Shown here in pieces: positions 16,160 through 26,028 of a stretch of 64,000 nt of DNA; the stretch's first letter is position 1, and every line of letters starts with the position of its first letter. This DNA comes from Micromonospora zamorensis (lineage in GTDB: Bacteria; Actinomycetota; Actinomycetes; Mycobacteriales; Micromonosporaceae): contig NZ_LT607755.1 of the NCBI RefSeq assembly GCF_900090275.1, positions 4,092,001 through 4,156,000 on the forward strand, written 5' to 3'. Position numbers and translations under genes: made by a program. The notes under the pieces are model-generated. The model had not been told where the DNA came from, searched no databases, and was given only the letters and a program-made list of their open reading frames with translations.

Positions 16160-16870
16160 TCAGAAGTGCCGCAGCAGGTCGCGGAACGAGGCCAGCCGTA
16201 GGACGCCGGTGTCGGTCGGGTCCAGTTCGTCGTCCTCCAGCACCCAGGTGTTCTCGTTCGGGATGAACACCGCGTTCAGCCCGGCAGCCCGTGCCGGCAG
16301 GATGTCCGACTTCGGGGAGTTGCCGATCATCCAGGCACCGGACGGGTCGAAGCCGTGCTCCCGCACCAGCCACCGGTAGGTCTCGACGTTCTTCTCGGCG
16401 ACGATGTGCGCAGCCCGGAAGTGGTGCAGCAGGCCACAGGCGTCGAGCTTGCGCTGCTGCTCCGCCTGATCCCCCTTGGTCAGCAGCAGCAGCTCGTGCC
16501 GGACGGCCAGTTCGTCGAGCGCCTCGGCCACACCGGGCATCAGCTCCACCCGGTGTTCGACGAGTGCCACGGCCAGTCGGTCGATCTCCTGACGCTCGAA
16601 CTCAGTCGCGGGCCGTTCGCGCAGCCGCTCCAGGCACTCCGCCAGACTGCGCAGGAACACCTTGCTGCCGTAGCCGTGCGCCACCGCGTTGGCCCGCTCG
16701 ATGTCGTCAAGAACGGCCCGCAACTCGGCCCGGTCCAGGGTGGGGTGATCCAGCCAGGCCAGGAAGTCGTCGATCACCCGCTCGAAGACGACGTTGTTCT
16801 CCCATAACGTGTCGTCCGCATCGAAGATCAGCACCTTCGCCTGCCGCCGCGCAGTCGCGTCCACCGTCAT
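16160..16870 (-). CDS. HAD-superfamily hydrolase
   Basis: This 236-residue phosphatase-like enzyme has all four HAD motifs: FDADDT (motif I, nucleophile Asp about residue 16), LLLTKG (motif II), the Lys in AEKN (motif III) and GNSPKSDI (motif IV). The helical cap between residues about 22 and 100 marks subfamily I. The substrate is unknown; such enzymes dephosphorylate small metabolites. It is transcribed on its own toward the spacer at 15.8 kb, and 43 bp separate its start from the end of the TetR gene upstream. Confidence 0.88.
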   Translation of the reverse strand: MTVDATARRQAKVLIFDADDTLWENNVVFERVIDDFLAWLDHPTLDRAELRAVLDDIERANAVAHGYGSKVFLRSLAECLERLRERPATEFERQEIDRLAVALVEHRVELMPGVAEALDELAVRHELLLLTKGDQAEQQRKLDACGLLHHFRAAHIVAEKNVETYRWLVREHGFDPSGAWMIGNSPKSDILPARAAGLNAVFIPNENTWVLEDDELDPTDTGVLRLASFRDLLRHF

Positions 16871-16913
16871 GCCGCCAGCTCCTCGTGATCAACTCCTCCG
16901 ACGATCGGGGACT

Positions 16914-17543
16914 TTAGGGCAGATCGTTCGACGTACCCAGCGACTTTCCGCCCACCGGTCGGGGCCACCGCAGCAACCGTTCCGCGATCATCGTCTCCCG
17001 CTCCTCCTGCGCGTCGGGGCGCAGCCGCCCACCCCTGGTCAGCATCACCACACCGTGCAGCAGGCTCCAGCTCATCTCGGCCAGCACGTCCGGGTCACGC
17101 CCCTCGGCCAGCGGGGTCAGGGCCGCCCGCAGCTCGGCGAAGACCGCCCTGGGCGCGGCCGGCACGCCATCGACGCCGAGGGCCAGGTCGGGGGTCAGCG
17201 CGAGCATCGCGTCATAGACCTCGGGATTCGTGTACGCGAAGTCGAGGTACGCGGTCGCCACCGCCGGCCAGGCCCCCTCGGGACCGTCGACGGCTTCCGC
17301 GTGCGCCTCCGCCAGGTCGGCGGCCAAGTCGGCGAAGGCGCACACGGCGACGGCGGCGAGCAACGCCTCCAGATCCGCGAAGTGCCGGTAGAGGTCTCCG
17401 ACGTCGATCTCGGCCCGCTCGGCCAGCCGTCGGGTGGTCACCCCCGCCCAGCCCTCCGCCTCGGCCAGCTCTCGCGCGACCGCGACGATGAGGTCGCGCC
17501 GGTCCTGTTCGGTGGCCTTCTCGGCAGGTCCGGGCACGCCCAC
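16914..17543 (-). CDS. TetR-family transcriptional regulator
   Basis: This 209-residue regulator has an N-terminal helix-turn-helix (DRRDLIVAVARELAEAEGW, then VTTRRLAERAEIDVGDLYRHF, about residues 15-55) and a helical ligand-binding domain. The start at GTG 17543 gives the usual short N-terminal arm; the frame is open to 17642 but that extension is unlike the family. The ribosome site is weak, so the start is uncertain. It is divergent from ltrA, which may be its target, though no operator was recognised. Confidence 0.8.
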   Translation of the reverse strand: MGVPGPAEKATEQDRRDLIVAVARELAEAEGWAGVTTRRLAERAEIDVGDLYRHFADLEALLAAVAVCAFADLAADLAEAHAEAVDGPEGAWPAVATAYLDFAYTNPEVYDAMLALTPDLALGVDGVPAAPRAVFAELRAALTPLAEGRDPDVLAEMSWSLLHGVVMLTRGGRLRPDAQEERETMIAERLLRWPRPVGGKSLGTSNDLP

Positions 17544-17727
17544 GAGCGTAAGGGTGCACACCCGTCGTACCTGCCCGGTGACGGATTGGTGACTGTTGGG
17601 GATGGAAAGCCCCTGCGGCCGGTCTCTTTCTCCGCGTGCCACAGCCCACCCGTTGCTCGTTGAGCGAGGAGATCACCGGGACGGGAGGGCACGTGGTCGT
17701 TCGACGGCGCCGGCCCGTGGCAGGCCG

Positions 17728-18930
17728 ATGAGGAGGCAGTCCAGCGACGGGCTGCTGCGCAGCGGGGCCACTCGGCAGCGGGCGACCTTTCTGGAGCTCT
17801 TCCTCGACCTGGTCTTCGTCTTCGCCCTAACCCGGATCTCCGCTCGCCTGATCGCCGACTTCACCGACGGCCAGCGCGGCGTCTACGCGGGCCTCGGTCA
17901 GGCTCTGCTGCTGTTCCTGGCGCTGTGGGCGGTCTGGTCGGTGACGGTCTGGTCGACCAGTTGGCTGGACCCGGAGGCGCCGGTCGTCCAGACCGTGATC
18001 GTCATGACGTTGGTCGGCTCCATGACGATGGCCGTCGCGGTGCCCAACGCCTTCGGCGCGCGGGCCGCACTGTTCGCCATCACCTTCGTGACCCTCCAGA
18101 TCGGCCGAGTGGTCTACTTCCACGTCGCCGGGCACGGCCGACCGGATCCGCAACAGTCCATCCGGATCCTGTTCTGGTTCGCCTTGAGTGCACCGCTCTG
18201 GGTGGTCGGCGGGCTGGTCAACGACGGCACGGTTCGCGCGGCTCTCTGGACCGCCGCCGTGCTGATCGACTACACCGGGCTGTTGCTCGGGTGGCCCACC
18301 CCCCGGCTCGGCGCGCAACGGCTCGGCGTCCAGATGATCGCGGCCGAGCACCTGGCCGAGCGCTACCAGCAGTTCCTCCTCATCGCGCTCGGCGAGGCGA
18401 TCTTCGTCATCGGGCTCGCCTTCAGCGGCAGCGAGTTCCACGCCGACCAGACGGGCGGATTCGTCCTGGCGCTGGCGAGCACCGTCCTGCTCTGGCGGAT
18501 CTACTTCCATGCGGCGGGAGGGGTGCTGGATGCGGCCATCGACCGCTCCCGCAACGCCGCACGGCTCGCTACCGAGATGGCGTTCGCCCACATGGTCATG
18601 ATCGCGGGGATAGTGCTGACCGGCGTCGGCTTCGAACTGTTCATCACCGAACCGCTCGGGCACCTCCCGGCGGTCTGGCTCATCGCCATCCTCGGCGGCC
18701 CCGCGCTCTTCCTCGCCGGACGCTCGGCCCTGGAGTACCAGGTGTTCGCCCGGGTTTCCCGCTCCCGGACAGCCGGCCTGCTCGCCCTCGGCCTGCTGGT
18801 GCCGGTGACGGTGCACCTCGCACCGCTCACCGCCGGCGCCGCGGCCGCCGTGGTGCTGCTCGGCGTCGTCACAGCGGACACACGGCGCTCACGTCGACAG
18901 CCAGCGGAGACGCCCACGCCTCCGTTCTAG
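17728..18930 (+). CDS. ltrA: Low-temperature-requirement A (LtrA) family membrane protein
   Basis: This 400-residue integral membrane protein has about eleven hydrophobic segments. The LtrA signature is clear: ATFLELFLDLVFVFALTRIS near the N-terminus, then AEHLAERYQQFLLIALGEAIFVIG in the middle. The family is named after a Listeria gene needed for growth in the cold, but its biochemical role is unknown. The ATG at 17728 immediately precedes the family start; no strong ribosome site is visible. It is divergent from the TetR gene and convergent with sigJ. Confidence 0.85.
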   Translation: MRRQSSDGLLRSGATRQRATFLELFLDLVFVFALTRISARLIADFTDGQRGVYAGLGQALLLFLALWAVWSVTVWSTSWLDPEAPVVQTVIVMTLVGSMTMAVAVPNAFGARAALFAITFVTLQIGRVVYFHVAGHGRPDPQQSIRILFWFALSAPLWVVGGLVNDGTVRAALWTAAVLIDYTGLLLGWPTPRLGAQRLGVQMIAAEHLAERYQQFLLIALGEAIFVIGLAFSGSEFHADQTGGFVLALASTVLLWRIYFHAAGGVLDAAIDRSRNAARLATEMAFAHMVMIAGIVLTGVGFELFITEPLGHLPAVWLIAILGGPALFLAGRSALEYQVFARVSRSRTAGLLALGLLVPVTVHLAPLTAGAAAAVVLLGVVTADTRRSRRQPAETPTPPF

Positions 18931-18954
18931 TTGCCGACGGCCGAGGGTCGCGGC

Positions 18955-19839
18955 TCACCGGCGCAGCGCGTTCTCGCTCCGCATGTGCGACAGCTTCTCC
19001 GGGTTACGCACGGCATAGAGCCCGCTGACGAGGCCATCGTCGATGCGTAGCGCCACTACCGTGTCGATCTCGCCGTCGGATCGGAACACCAGCGCCGGGA
19101 AGCCATTCACCTGGGCCGGGTGCAGCGACAGGGCAGCGACCTGGAACTGCCTGCTGGCCAACAGGCGGGCCACCTTGTCAGCCCCGGCGACCGGCCTCAG
19201 CAGCGCCTGTCTGATACCGCCGCCGTCGCCAACGAGCACGACATCCGGCGCGAGGACGTCGAGCAGGCCCTGCACGTCGCCGGTCTCGATCGCCCGCTGG
19301 AACGCGTCGAGCACCCGCCGGGTGTCGGCCGCGGAAACCACTCCCCGGGGTCGACGCGCAGCGACATGCGCCCGCGCCCGGTGGGCGATCTGGCGGACCG
19401 CGGCCGGGCTCTTGTCGACCGCCTGGGCGATCTCGTCGTAGGCCAGGTCGAAGACCTCACGGAGTACGAACATCGCCCGCTCGATCGGAGCGAGCGTCTC
19501 CAGCACCAGCATCATGGCCATCGAGACGCTTTCGGCCAGCTCGACGTCGTCGGCGACGTCGGGCGCGGTCAGCAGCGGCTCGGGCAACCACGAGCCGACG
19601 TAGGACTCCCGGCGCCGGCCGACCGTCCGCAGCCGGTTGAGCGACTGGCGGGTGGTGATCCGGACCAGGTAGGCGCGCTGATCCCGCACCATCGCGAGGT
19701 CGGCGTCCGCCCACCGCAGCCAGGTTTCCTGGAGTACGTCCTCGGCGTCGGCGGCCGAGCCGAGCATCTCGTAGGCGACAGTGAAGAGCAGGTTCCGGTG
19801 TGCGACGAACGCTTCGACAGCAGGGCCGCCCTCACTCAT
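18955..19839 (-). CDS. sigJ: ECF41-type RNA polymerase sigma factor with fused SnoaL-like domain
   Basis: This 294-residue sigma factor has sigma-2 (FTVAYEMLGSAADAEDVLQETWLRW), sigma-4 (YDEIAQAVDKSPAAVRQIAHRARAHV) and a C-terminal SnoaL-like domain of about 115 residues. The ECF41 hallmarks are present: WLPEP in the linker, DGGG (in LVGDGGGIR) and NPEKL near the C-terminus (NPDKL in the family). In this group the fused C-terminal domain controls activity in place of an anti-sigma factor. The ATG at 19839 has GGGGAGAA upstream. It is divergent from a DoxX gene whose upstream region carries a matching promoter, so DoxX is the likely target. Confidence 0.9.
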   Translation of the reverse strand: MSEGGPAVEAFVAHRNLLFTVAYEMLGSAADAEDVLQETWLRWADADLAMVRDQRAYLVRITTRQSLNRLRTVGRRRESYVGSWLPEPLLTAPDVADDVELAESVSMAMMLVLETLAPIERAMFVLREVFDLAYDEIAQAVDKSPAAVRQIAHRARAHVAARRPRGVVSAADTRRVLDAFQRAIETGDVQGLLDVLAPDVVLVGDGGGIRQALLRPVAGADKVARLLASRQFQVAALSLHPAQVNGFPALVFRSDGEIDTVVALRIDDGLVSGLYAVRNPEKLSHMRSENALRR

Positions 19840-19960
19840 GACTTCTCCCCGGCTTCCATGCCGCCTCCAGTCTCGTCGATCTCGGCTGCGCCGCCCACAG
19901 GACACCGCTCCCCCGCCTGGTGTGACACCGCCGCGCCGTGCGCCACGTCACGTGTCGAGC

Positions 19961-19987
19961 CGTCACAACGAGCGGGCCGGCGGTGTC
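19961..19987 (+). promoter_or_regulatory. Putative ECF41 promoter of the DoxX gene
   Basis: CGTCACA-N16-TGTC matches the ECF41 consensus TGTCACA-N16-CGTC (recalled from published ECF41 work) with one mismatch in each element and the right spacing. It ends 30 bp before the DoxX start codon. This links the divergent sigma factor to DoxX. Confidence 0.6.
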
Positions 19988-20017
19988 TCGTGTTCGACCC
20001 GAACCGGAAGGAAGATC

Positions 20018-20395
20018 ATGAACCTGGCTCTGTGGATCGCGGCCGGACTGTTGGCCGCAGTCGCCCTGGCCGGCGGCATCACCAAGACGTTCGTACCTAA
20101 GGAGAAGCTGGCCCGGGCCAACGGCGGAGGGTGGACGGCGACCGCGAGTGTCGGCTTCGTCAAGACCCTCGGTGTCCTCGAAACCCTGGCCGCGGCCGGT
20201 CTGATCCTGCCCGCCGTGCTGGACATCGCACCGGTGCTGGTGCCGGTGACCGCCGTCTGCTGGGTGCTGCTGATGATCGGCGCGATGATCACCCACCTGC
20301 GTCACAACGAGGCGAAGTTCATCGTGCTGAATCTGTTCTACCTCGCCCTGGCCGCCTTCGTGGCCTGGGGCCGACTCGGACCCGAGCCCTTCTAA
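20018..20395 (+). CDS. DoxX family membrane protein
   Basis: This 125-residue protein has four hydrophobic helices and the DoxX layout (AAVALAGGITKTF, then FVKTLGVLETLAAAGLILP, then MIGAMITHLRHNEAKFIVLNLFYLALAAFVAW). DoxX-like proteins are inner-membrane proteins linked in some bacteria to thiosulfate or redox-stress functions. The ATG at 20018 has GGAAGGAAG upstream. It is divergent from the ECF41 sigma factor and carries a candidate ECF41 promoter. ECF41 factors usually sit beside a redox-related gene that they control. Confidence 0.88.
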   Translation: MNLALWIAAGLLAAVALAGGITKTFVPKEKLARANGGGWTATASVGFVKTLGVLETLAAAGLILPAVLDIAPVLVPVTAVCWVLLMIGAMITHLRHNEAKFIVLNLFYLALAAFVAWGRLGPEPF

Positions 20396-20511
20396 CGGAA
20401 TGGCCTGACCCGGGAGACCCGTTCCCGGCCGCCAGATCCGTGCCCGCTCCTCCCAGACCTCAGCGAGAATCGGCCCTGGTGGATTGATGGGACGGCTGCC
20501 ATGATCGCTCG

Positions 20512-20814
20512 GTGTCCCTGTGGGAGGCCGTCTCGCGCTTCGGGCCGCCGCTGCTCATCGTCATCGGCGCCTCGGTTGCTGTGTACGGCGCAAGCTCCGA
20601 CTCACCGAAACATTTCTCCCGGCCACGCGGCTGGCAGTGGGCGTGGGTGGGCCTCTGGCTCATGACAGCTGGTGAGGCGGCGTTCGGCGACGACCGACCG
20701 TGGTTCGAGCGTGCCTGGAAGGGCGCCACCGCACTGCTCGTCGCGGTGGCTGTCGCAGTCGCGGCATTCCGCCGCCACCGATGGAACGCCGGGCAGGTTG
20801 CTAGGGACGACTAG
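20512..20814 (+). CDS. Small membrane protein of unknown function
   Basis: This 100-residue protein has three hydrophobic stretches (PPLLIVIGASVAVYGA, WAWVGLWLMTAGEAAFG and ATALLVAVAVAVAAF) and a basic C-terminal tail (FRRHRW), which places the tail in the cytoplasm. The GTG at 20512 is the only reasonable start; no good ribosome site is visible. I do not recognise a family. The palindromic repeat at 21048-21129 lies between it and the convergent glycoside hydrolase gene. Confidence 0.6.
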   Translation: MSLWEAVSRFGPPLLIVIGASVAVYGASSDSPKHFSRPRGWQWAWVGLWLMTAGEAAFGDDRPWFERAWKGATALLVAVAVAVAAFRRHRWNAGQVARDD

Positions 20815-21196
20815 CGCGTTTCGCGTTCTGCACGCGAGTTCGCGGTGGGGCAGACCGGAGGACCTGGCACACGAGATGGGCCTTCATCACGACTAGGGCC
20901 GCGCTCGGGATCGCGATGGCGGGCCAGGCCCGCGACTGCCCGAGGACGTGGACTTCACCCACCGGTTTCACCGACTCCCCCACAGCCGATGACGATAGTG
21001 AAGGAAGCGCATATTCGCGCCGTGAGCGGCGGGGCTCGGATGCACCTGCAAGATTCGCGCACTTTCCCTGATGTTGCTGCCTTCGGCGGCTCCGAGACAG
21101 CAACATCAGCGAAGTTGCGCGGATCTTGCGGGGCGGGCGGGCGGACGGGCGGGGCGGGCGGGGCGGGCGGGCGGGGCGGGCGGGTAACGCTGACGG
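20815..21196. other. Convergent spacer with palindrome and G-rich tract
   Basis: These 382 bp separate two convergent genes. They hold the family A repeat (21048-21129) and a G-rich tract of CGGG/CGGGG units (about 21129-21184). The rest (20815-21047) has no recognisable gene. Confidence 0.6.
21048..21129. repeat. Long palindromic intergenic repeat, family A copy 1
   Basis: Arms of about 35 bp start GCAAGATTCGCGCA and end TGCGCGGATCTTGC, with inner TGATGTTGCTG and CAGCAACATCA and a short loop. About five mismatches lie between the arms. Related copies are at 32842-32921 and 54412-54491. It can fold into a long hairpin in RNA from either strand, which would suit a bidirectional terminator between convergent genes. 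Confidence 0.85.
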
Positions 21197-23905
21197 TCAG
21201 CGGCGCAGGGTGAGGATCAGATCGGCTACCAGGGCTGTCCAGCCGGTCTGGTGCCAGGCGCCCAGACCGGCCCCGTTGTCGCCGTGGAAATACTCGGGGA
21301 ACGCCACCAGGTCCCGCCAGTCCGGGTGGGTCTGGAAGAGCTGGCACGCGCCGTAGATGGGCCGCCGCCCCCAGTCGTCCTGGGTGAAGAGCGAGATCAG
21401 CCGGGCGGAGAGGTCGTCGGCGATCTCGTCCAGCGTCCGCTTCACCCCGGAGCGGGTCGGGTACTCCACCTGGAGGTCGTCGCCGAAGAACGCGGCGTAG
21501 TCGCGCAACGCGCTGATCAGCAGGAAGTTCGTCGGCATCCAGATCGGACCGCGCCAGTTCGAGTTGCCGCCGAACAGGCCGCTGGTCGACTCGGCCGGTT
21601 CGTAGCCGACGGAGAACTCCTGCCCGCCGAGGCTGACCGAGAACGGCTTGTCCAGGTGCGCGCGGGACAGCGTACGCAGGCCGAAGTCGGACAGGAACTC
21701 CTCGGGGTCCAGCATCCGGGCGAGCAGCCGGACCACCTGCTCCGGGCCCACCATGGACAGCAGCCGCTGCTGCCGGCCGTCGGGGCCGAGCCTGCGGGTG
21801 CCGATCACCTGGGCGTACTCCGGGCGGTTGGTGAGAAACCAGCGCAACCGCGCGCCCAGCTCCGGCAGGCGGTGCAGGGTCTTCGCGGTGAGCCGGGTGG
21901 TGGCGGCCAACGGCAGCAGCCCGACCACCGAACGGACCTTCAGCGGCACCTTCGTGCCGTCGGCGAGGCGCAGCACGTCGTAGAAGAAGGCGTCCTCGTC
22001 GTCCCACAGTCCCTGCTCGTACGCGGCTGCGGCGATGTACGCGAAGTGCTCGAAGAACTTGGTGGCGGTGTCCACCCAGGTCCGGTCGTGCTCGGCGAGG
22101 ACGATGGCCATGTCCAGCAGGTTGAGCGCGTACATGCCCATCCAGCCGGTGCCGTCGGACTGCTCCAGCACACCGGCGACCGGCAGCGCCGCCGAGCGGT
22201 CGAACGGGCCGACGTTGTCCAGCCCGAGGAAGCCGCCCTCGAAGACGTTGTTGCCGCCGGTGTCCTTGCGGTTGACCCACCAGGTGAAGTTGAGCAGCAG
22301 CTTGTGCATCACCCGGGCCAGGAAGTCGTAGTCCCGGCCGCCGTCGATCTCGAACACCTTCAACGCCGCCCACGCGTGCACCGGCGGGTTCACGTCACCG
22401 AACGCCCACTCGTACGCCGGTATCTGCCCGTTGGGGTGCAGGTACCACTCGCGGAGCAGGAGCAGCAGTTGTTCCTTGGCGAAGCCCGGGTCGACCCGGG
22501 CGATGCTCACGCAGTGGAAGGCCAGGTCCCAGGCCGCGTACCACGGGTATTCCCAGGGGTCGGGCATGGAGATGACGTCGAAGCTGGTCATGTGCCACCA
22601 GGCGCTGTTACGCCCGTGTCGGCGACCGGCCGGCGGCGGTGTCGAGCCCGGGTCGCCTTCGAGCCAGCGTTTGACGTCGAAGTGGTAGAACTGCTTGCCC
22701 CACATCAGGCCGGCGATGGCCTGCCGTGCCACCAGCGCCTCGTCGGCGGTGGCGGCCGGCGGGATCACCCCGGCGAAGAACCGGTTCGCCTCGGCCCGCC
22801 GCGCCCAGACCACGGCCTCGAAGCCGTCGCTGAGGTCGGCCGGGGGCGGCGGCGCGGCGGCCGGTGGTGACGCGGTGCGGGTCAGCCGCAGCCGGATCTG
22901 GCGCTGCCCGCCGGCCGGCACGTCGAGCACGTAGTGCAGCGCGCCCTTGGTGCCCTCCCGCGCGGGGTTGACAGTGGCCGCGCCGTTGACGACGTGGTCG
23001 TTGATGCCGTCCTTCGGGTACGGCGAGCGGCCGGGCAGGCCCCAGAGTCGTTCGGCGTTGGTGTCGTTGTCACAGAGCAGTGGCACCGGCCCGCCGTCGC
23101 CCTCCAGCAGCAGTTGGCCGAGCACCCGGTGCTCGCCGACGAGCCGGGTGCCCTGGCCGGTCAGTCGCGGGATCCGGTCGCCGCCGGGCAGGCCCCAGGC
23201 CCAGGTGTTGCGGAACCACAGGGTGGGCAGCACGTGCAGGGTCGCCGCCCGGTCGCCCCGGTTGGCGACGGTCACCACCATGCAGAGGTCGGTCGGGGAC
23301 GCCTTGGCGTAGTCGACTGTCACCGCCCAGTACCGGTCGTCGTCGAAGATCCCGGTGTCCACCAGCTCGTACTCGGTGTCGTCGCGGCCGCGCAACGCGT
23401 TCACCGCGACGAGTTCGTCGTACGGGAAGGCTGCCTGGGGGTAGTGGTAGCGCCAGCGCATCCAGGAGTGGGTGGGCGTGGAGTCCTCGTACCACCAGTA
23501 CTCCTTGACGTCCTCGCCGTGGTTGCCGCCGTCGCCGCCGAGGCCGAACATCCGCTCCTTGAGGATCGGGTCCTTGCCGTTCCAGAGCGCGAGGGCGAAG
23601 GCGAAGGTCTGTCGGTCGTCGCAGACGCCGGCCATCCCGTCTTCATTCCACCGGTAGGCTCTGGACCGCGCGTGGTCATGCGGGAAGTAGTCCCAGGCCG
23701 TACCGTGCTCGCTGTAGTCCTCCCGTACCGTCCCCCACGCCCGTTCGGACAGATAGGGACCCCATGCGCGCCAGTCCTGCTCCCCCGAGTCGGCCTGGGC
23801 GAGCCGGAGCCGCTCAGCGTCGGGTGGCGAGGCGTCGGAGGACGATCGGTCAGTGATCACGTGCACATCTTTGACGTCGCCGCGGTACTTGACCACAGCG
23901 GCCAT
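21197..23905 (-). CDS. MGH1-like glycoside hydrolase (GH63-related)
   Basis: This is a 902-residue cytoplasmic protein. An N-terminal beta-sandwich region ([18 protein letters not shown] through about residue 350) precedes an alpha/alpha-barrel with motifs [48 protein letters not shown] and [13 protein letters not shown]. This is the MGH1-like (mannosylglycerate hydrolase) / GH63 layout; the substrate is likely a glucoside. The Asp in WDLAFH and the Glu in YEWAFGD are candidate catalytic acids. The first in-frame ATG at 23905 was used; a start about 15 codons later is possible. It is divergent from the debranching enzyme 51 bp away, so both may share regulation. Confidence 0.85.
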   Translation of the reverse strand: MAAVVKYRGDVKDVHVITDRSSSDASPPDAERLRLAQADSGEQDWRAWGPYLSERAWGTVREDYSEHGTAWDYFPHDHARSRAYRWNEDGMAGVCDDRQTFAFALALWNGKDPILKERMFGLGGDGGNHGEDVKEYWWYEDSTPTHSWMRWRYHYPQAAFPYDELVAVNALRGRDDTEYELVDTGIFDDDRYWAVTVDYAKASPTDLCMVVTVANRGDRAATLHVLPTLWFRNTWAWGLPGGDRIPRLTGQGTRLVGEHRVLGQLLLEGDGGPVPLLCDNDTNAERLWGLPGRSPYPKDGINDHVVNGAATVNPAREGTKGALHYVLDVPAGGQRQIRLRLTRTASPPAAAPPPPADLSDGFEAVVWARRAEANRFFAGVIPPAATADEALVARQAIAGLMWGKQFYHFDVKRWLEGDPGSTPPPAGRRHGRNSAWWHMTSFDVISMPDPWEYPWYAAWDLAFHCVSIARVDPGFAKEQLLLLLREWYLHPNGQIPAYEWAFGDVNPPVHAWAALKVFEIDGGRDYDFLARVMHKLLLNFTWWVNRKDTGGNNVFEGGFLGLDNVGPFDRSAALPVAGVLEQSDGTGWMGMYALNLLDMAIVLAEHDRTWVDTATKFFEHFAYIAAAAYEQGLWDDEDAFFYDVLRLADGTKVPLKVRSVVGLLPLAATTRLTAKTLHRLPELGARLRWFLTNRPEYAQVIGTRRLGPDGRQQRLLSMVGPEQVVRLLARMLDPEEFLSDFGLRTLSRAHLDKPFSVSLGGQEFSVGYEPAESTSGLFGGNSNWRGPIWMPTNFLLISALRDYAAFFGDDLQVEYPTRSGVKRTLDEIADDLSARLISLFTQDDWGRRPIYGACQLFQTHPDWRDLVAFPEYFHGDNGAGLGAWHQTGWTALVADLILTLRR

Positions 23906-23956
23906 TCTCGTCGTGGCGTGTTACACCCCGCCGCCGATGGAGGAAAGTTGATCGAC

Positions 23957-25891
23957 ATGCACTTCGGCCCACAGGTCTGCGGCGATCTGACCAGCGCCGC
24001 GAGCCGGGAGTGGCTGGTTCCCGACGGCCTCGGCGGATATGCGATGGGCACCGTCGGCGGGCTCCGGACGCGCCGCTACCACGGTCTGCTGGTGGTGCCC
24101 GGCGAAACTCCGGCCTCCCGCCAGGTGGGACTGGTCAGTCTCGACCCGGCGGTCACGCTGCCGTCTGGCGCGCGGGTACGGCTCGGCGCGCACGAGTGGT
24201 CCTCCGGCGTCGTGGACCCGCGCGGTTTCGAGTTGCTGGAGCGCTTCGACCTGGTCGACGGGCTGCCCCGGTGGCGGTGGCGGATCGGCGCGGTGGTGAT
24301 CGAACGGGAGCTTGCCATGCTGCCCGGCCGCTCCTGCGTGGCGGTGGTGCACCGGCTGGTCGCCGGCGGGCCCGTCCGGCTGGAGCTGTCGGCCGCCTGC
24401 ACCTGGCGTGACGCGCACGGCGAACGGCGGGCCGACGGCCCGACCCCGCAGGTCGAGGCGGTGGCCGACGGCGCGGTGGTCGAGGGCGCGTACCGGCTGG
24501 CCGGCCCGGGCTGGGCGCCCGAGGGGCAGTGGTGGTTGGGCGTGCACCACCGCGAGGAGGCCAACCGTGGTCTGAACGCGGACGAGGACCTCTGGTACGC
24601 GGGACGCTTCGTCGGCGAGCTGGAACGCCCCGGCGACACGGTGTCGGTGCGGGCCTGGGCCGGTCGACTCGACGAGGAGCCGCCGCCGGCCGCCGAGATC
24701 GTGGAGACGGCCCGACGGCGCAACGGGCAGGTGGTGGCGGCGGCGAAGCCGGCAGACGACGTGGACGCCACCCTCACGCTGGCCGCGGACGCGTTCGTGG
24801 TGCGGCCCGGGGGCAGGGCCGTCGACGTGGTCGCCGGCTACCCGTGGTTCGGGGCGTGGTCCCGGGACACGATGATCTCGTACGAGGGGTTGTTCCTCTG
24901 CACGGCTCGCGCCGACGAGGGCCGGGAGCTGCTGCGGTCGTACGCGGCGACGCTGTCCGAGGGCATGCTGGCCAACACGGCCGACACCGGTCGGGTGGAG
25001 TACAACACCGTCGACGGCACGCTGTGGTTCCTGCACGCGGTGAGCCGGCACGTCACCGTCACCGGTGACACCGACCTCGGTGACGAGTTGCTGCCCGCGC
25101 TGCGTGCCGTGATCGACGCCCACGTGGCGGGCACCCGGTACGGGATCTCCGTCGACCCGGCCGACGGGCTGCTCACCCAGGGCGCCCCCGGCACCGCGCT
25201 CACCTGGATGGACGCCCGGGTGTACGGGGTGCCGGTCACCCCGCGTACCGGCAAGCCGGTCGAGGTCAACGCGTTGTGGATCAACGGGTTGGCCGGGCTC
25301 GCGGAGCTGAGCGAGTTGGCCGGGCAGGACGCGGACGAGCTGTGGCGACGGCACGGGCAGGCGACCGCCTCGTTCCGGGAGCGTTTCCCGTCGCCGACCG
25401 GCTGGCTGCACGACGTGCTGGACGCGCCCGCGCCGGCGTACCCGCTCGGTGGAGCCGCCCTGCACGACGACGACGCGTTGCGACCCAACCAACTGCTGGC
25501 CTGGTCGTTGCCGTACGCGCCGATGGAGCCGGACGAGGCGACGCTCCGCCGCGTCGGAAACGGTCTGCTCACCCCGCTCGGCCCGCGCAGCCTCGCCCCG
25601 GATTCGGCGGAGTTCGTGGGCCGGCACCGGGGTGGTCCTGCCGAGCGCGACGGTGGCTACCACCAGGGCACGGTCTGGCCCTGGCTGCTCGGGCCGTACG
25701 TGGACGCGTGCCGCCGGAGCAAGATGTCGGTCGATGACGTATTCATCGGCATTGAGGCCCATCTGACCGAATATGGGCTAGGCTCGGTAAGCGAGACGGC
25801 CGACGGCCTCGCGCCGCACGCCGCGACCGGCTGCCCATTCCAGGCGTGGTCGGTGGCCGAGCTGCTGCGGGTGCGCCGAAAGGGCCAGTAG
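23957..25891 (+). CDS. Glycogen debranching enzyme (amylo-alpha-1,6-glucosidase)
   Basis: This is a 644-residue protein of the GDE type (GH133). The N-terminal domain begins REWLVPDGLGGYAMGTVGGLRTRRYHGLLV, the family signature, and the C-terminal alpha/alpha barrel has GYPWFGAWSRDTMISYEGLF, EYNTVDGTLWFLHAV and GGYHQGTVWPWLLGPY. It removes alpha-1,6 branch points from glycogen-like glucans in the cytoplasm. The ATG at 23957 is set by GGAGGAAAG 10 bp upstream, rather than the TTG at 23948. The GT4 glucosyltransferase follows after 137 bp, which suggests a glucan-turnover unit. Confidence 0.9.
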   Translation: MHFGPQVCGDLTSAASREWLVPDGLGGYAMGTVGGLRTRRYHGLLVVPGETPASRQVGLVSLDPAVTLPSGARVRLGAHEWSSGVVDPRGFELLERFDLVDGLPRWRWRIGAVVIERELAMLPGRSCVAVVHRLVAGGPVRLELSAACTWRDAHGERRADGPTPQVEAVADGAVVEGAYRLAGPGWAPEGQWWLGVHHREEANRGLNADEDLWYAGRFVGELERPGDTVSVRAWAGRLDEEPPPAAEIVETARRRNGQVVAAAKPADDVDATLTLAADAFVVRPGGRAVDVVAGYPWFGAWSRDTMISYEGLFLCTARADEGRELLRSYAATLSEGMLANTADTGRVEYNTVDGTLWFLHAVSRHVTVTGDTDLGDELLPALRAVIDAHVAGTRYGISVDPADGLLTQGAPGTALTWMDARVYGVPVTPRTGKPVEVNALWINGLAGLAELSELAGQDADELWRRHGQATASFRERFPSPTGWLHDVLDAPAPAYPLGGAALHDDDALRPNQLLAWSLPYAPMEPDEATLRRVGNGLLTPLGPRSLAPDSAEFVGRHRGGPAERDGGYHQGTVWPWLLGPYVDACRRSKMSVDDVFIGIEAHLTEYGLGSVSETADGLAPHAATGCPFQAWSVAELLRVRRKGQ

Positions 25892-26028
25892 CGCTTTACA
25901 CGACCGCAACGGTGGTGTCTCCGCTGGTTATCTCGATCCCGGCAGGATTGGCCCCGATCCAGACGCGACGGCGACATCGACTCCGGTGTCGGTCGGCGCG
26001 CGCCCGGGGACAACTCAAAGGGGACCGC

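Noticed and set aside
21129..21184. Possible CRISPR-like array or G-quadruplex element in the G-rich tract
   Set aside because: The units are 4 to 5 bp simple repeats without spacers, so it is not a CRISPR array; a G-quadruplex is possible but not supported beyond base composition.
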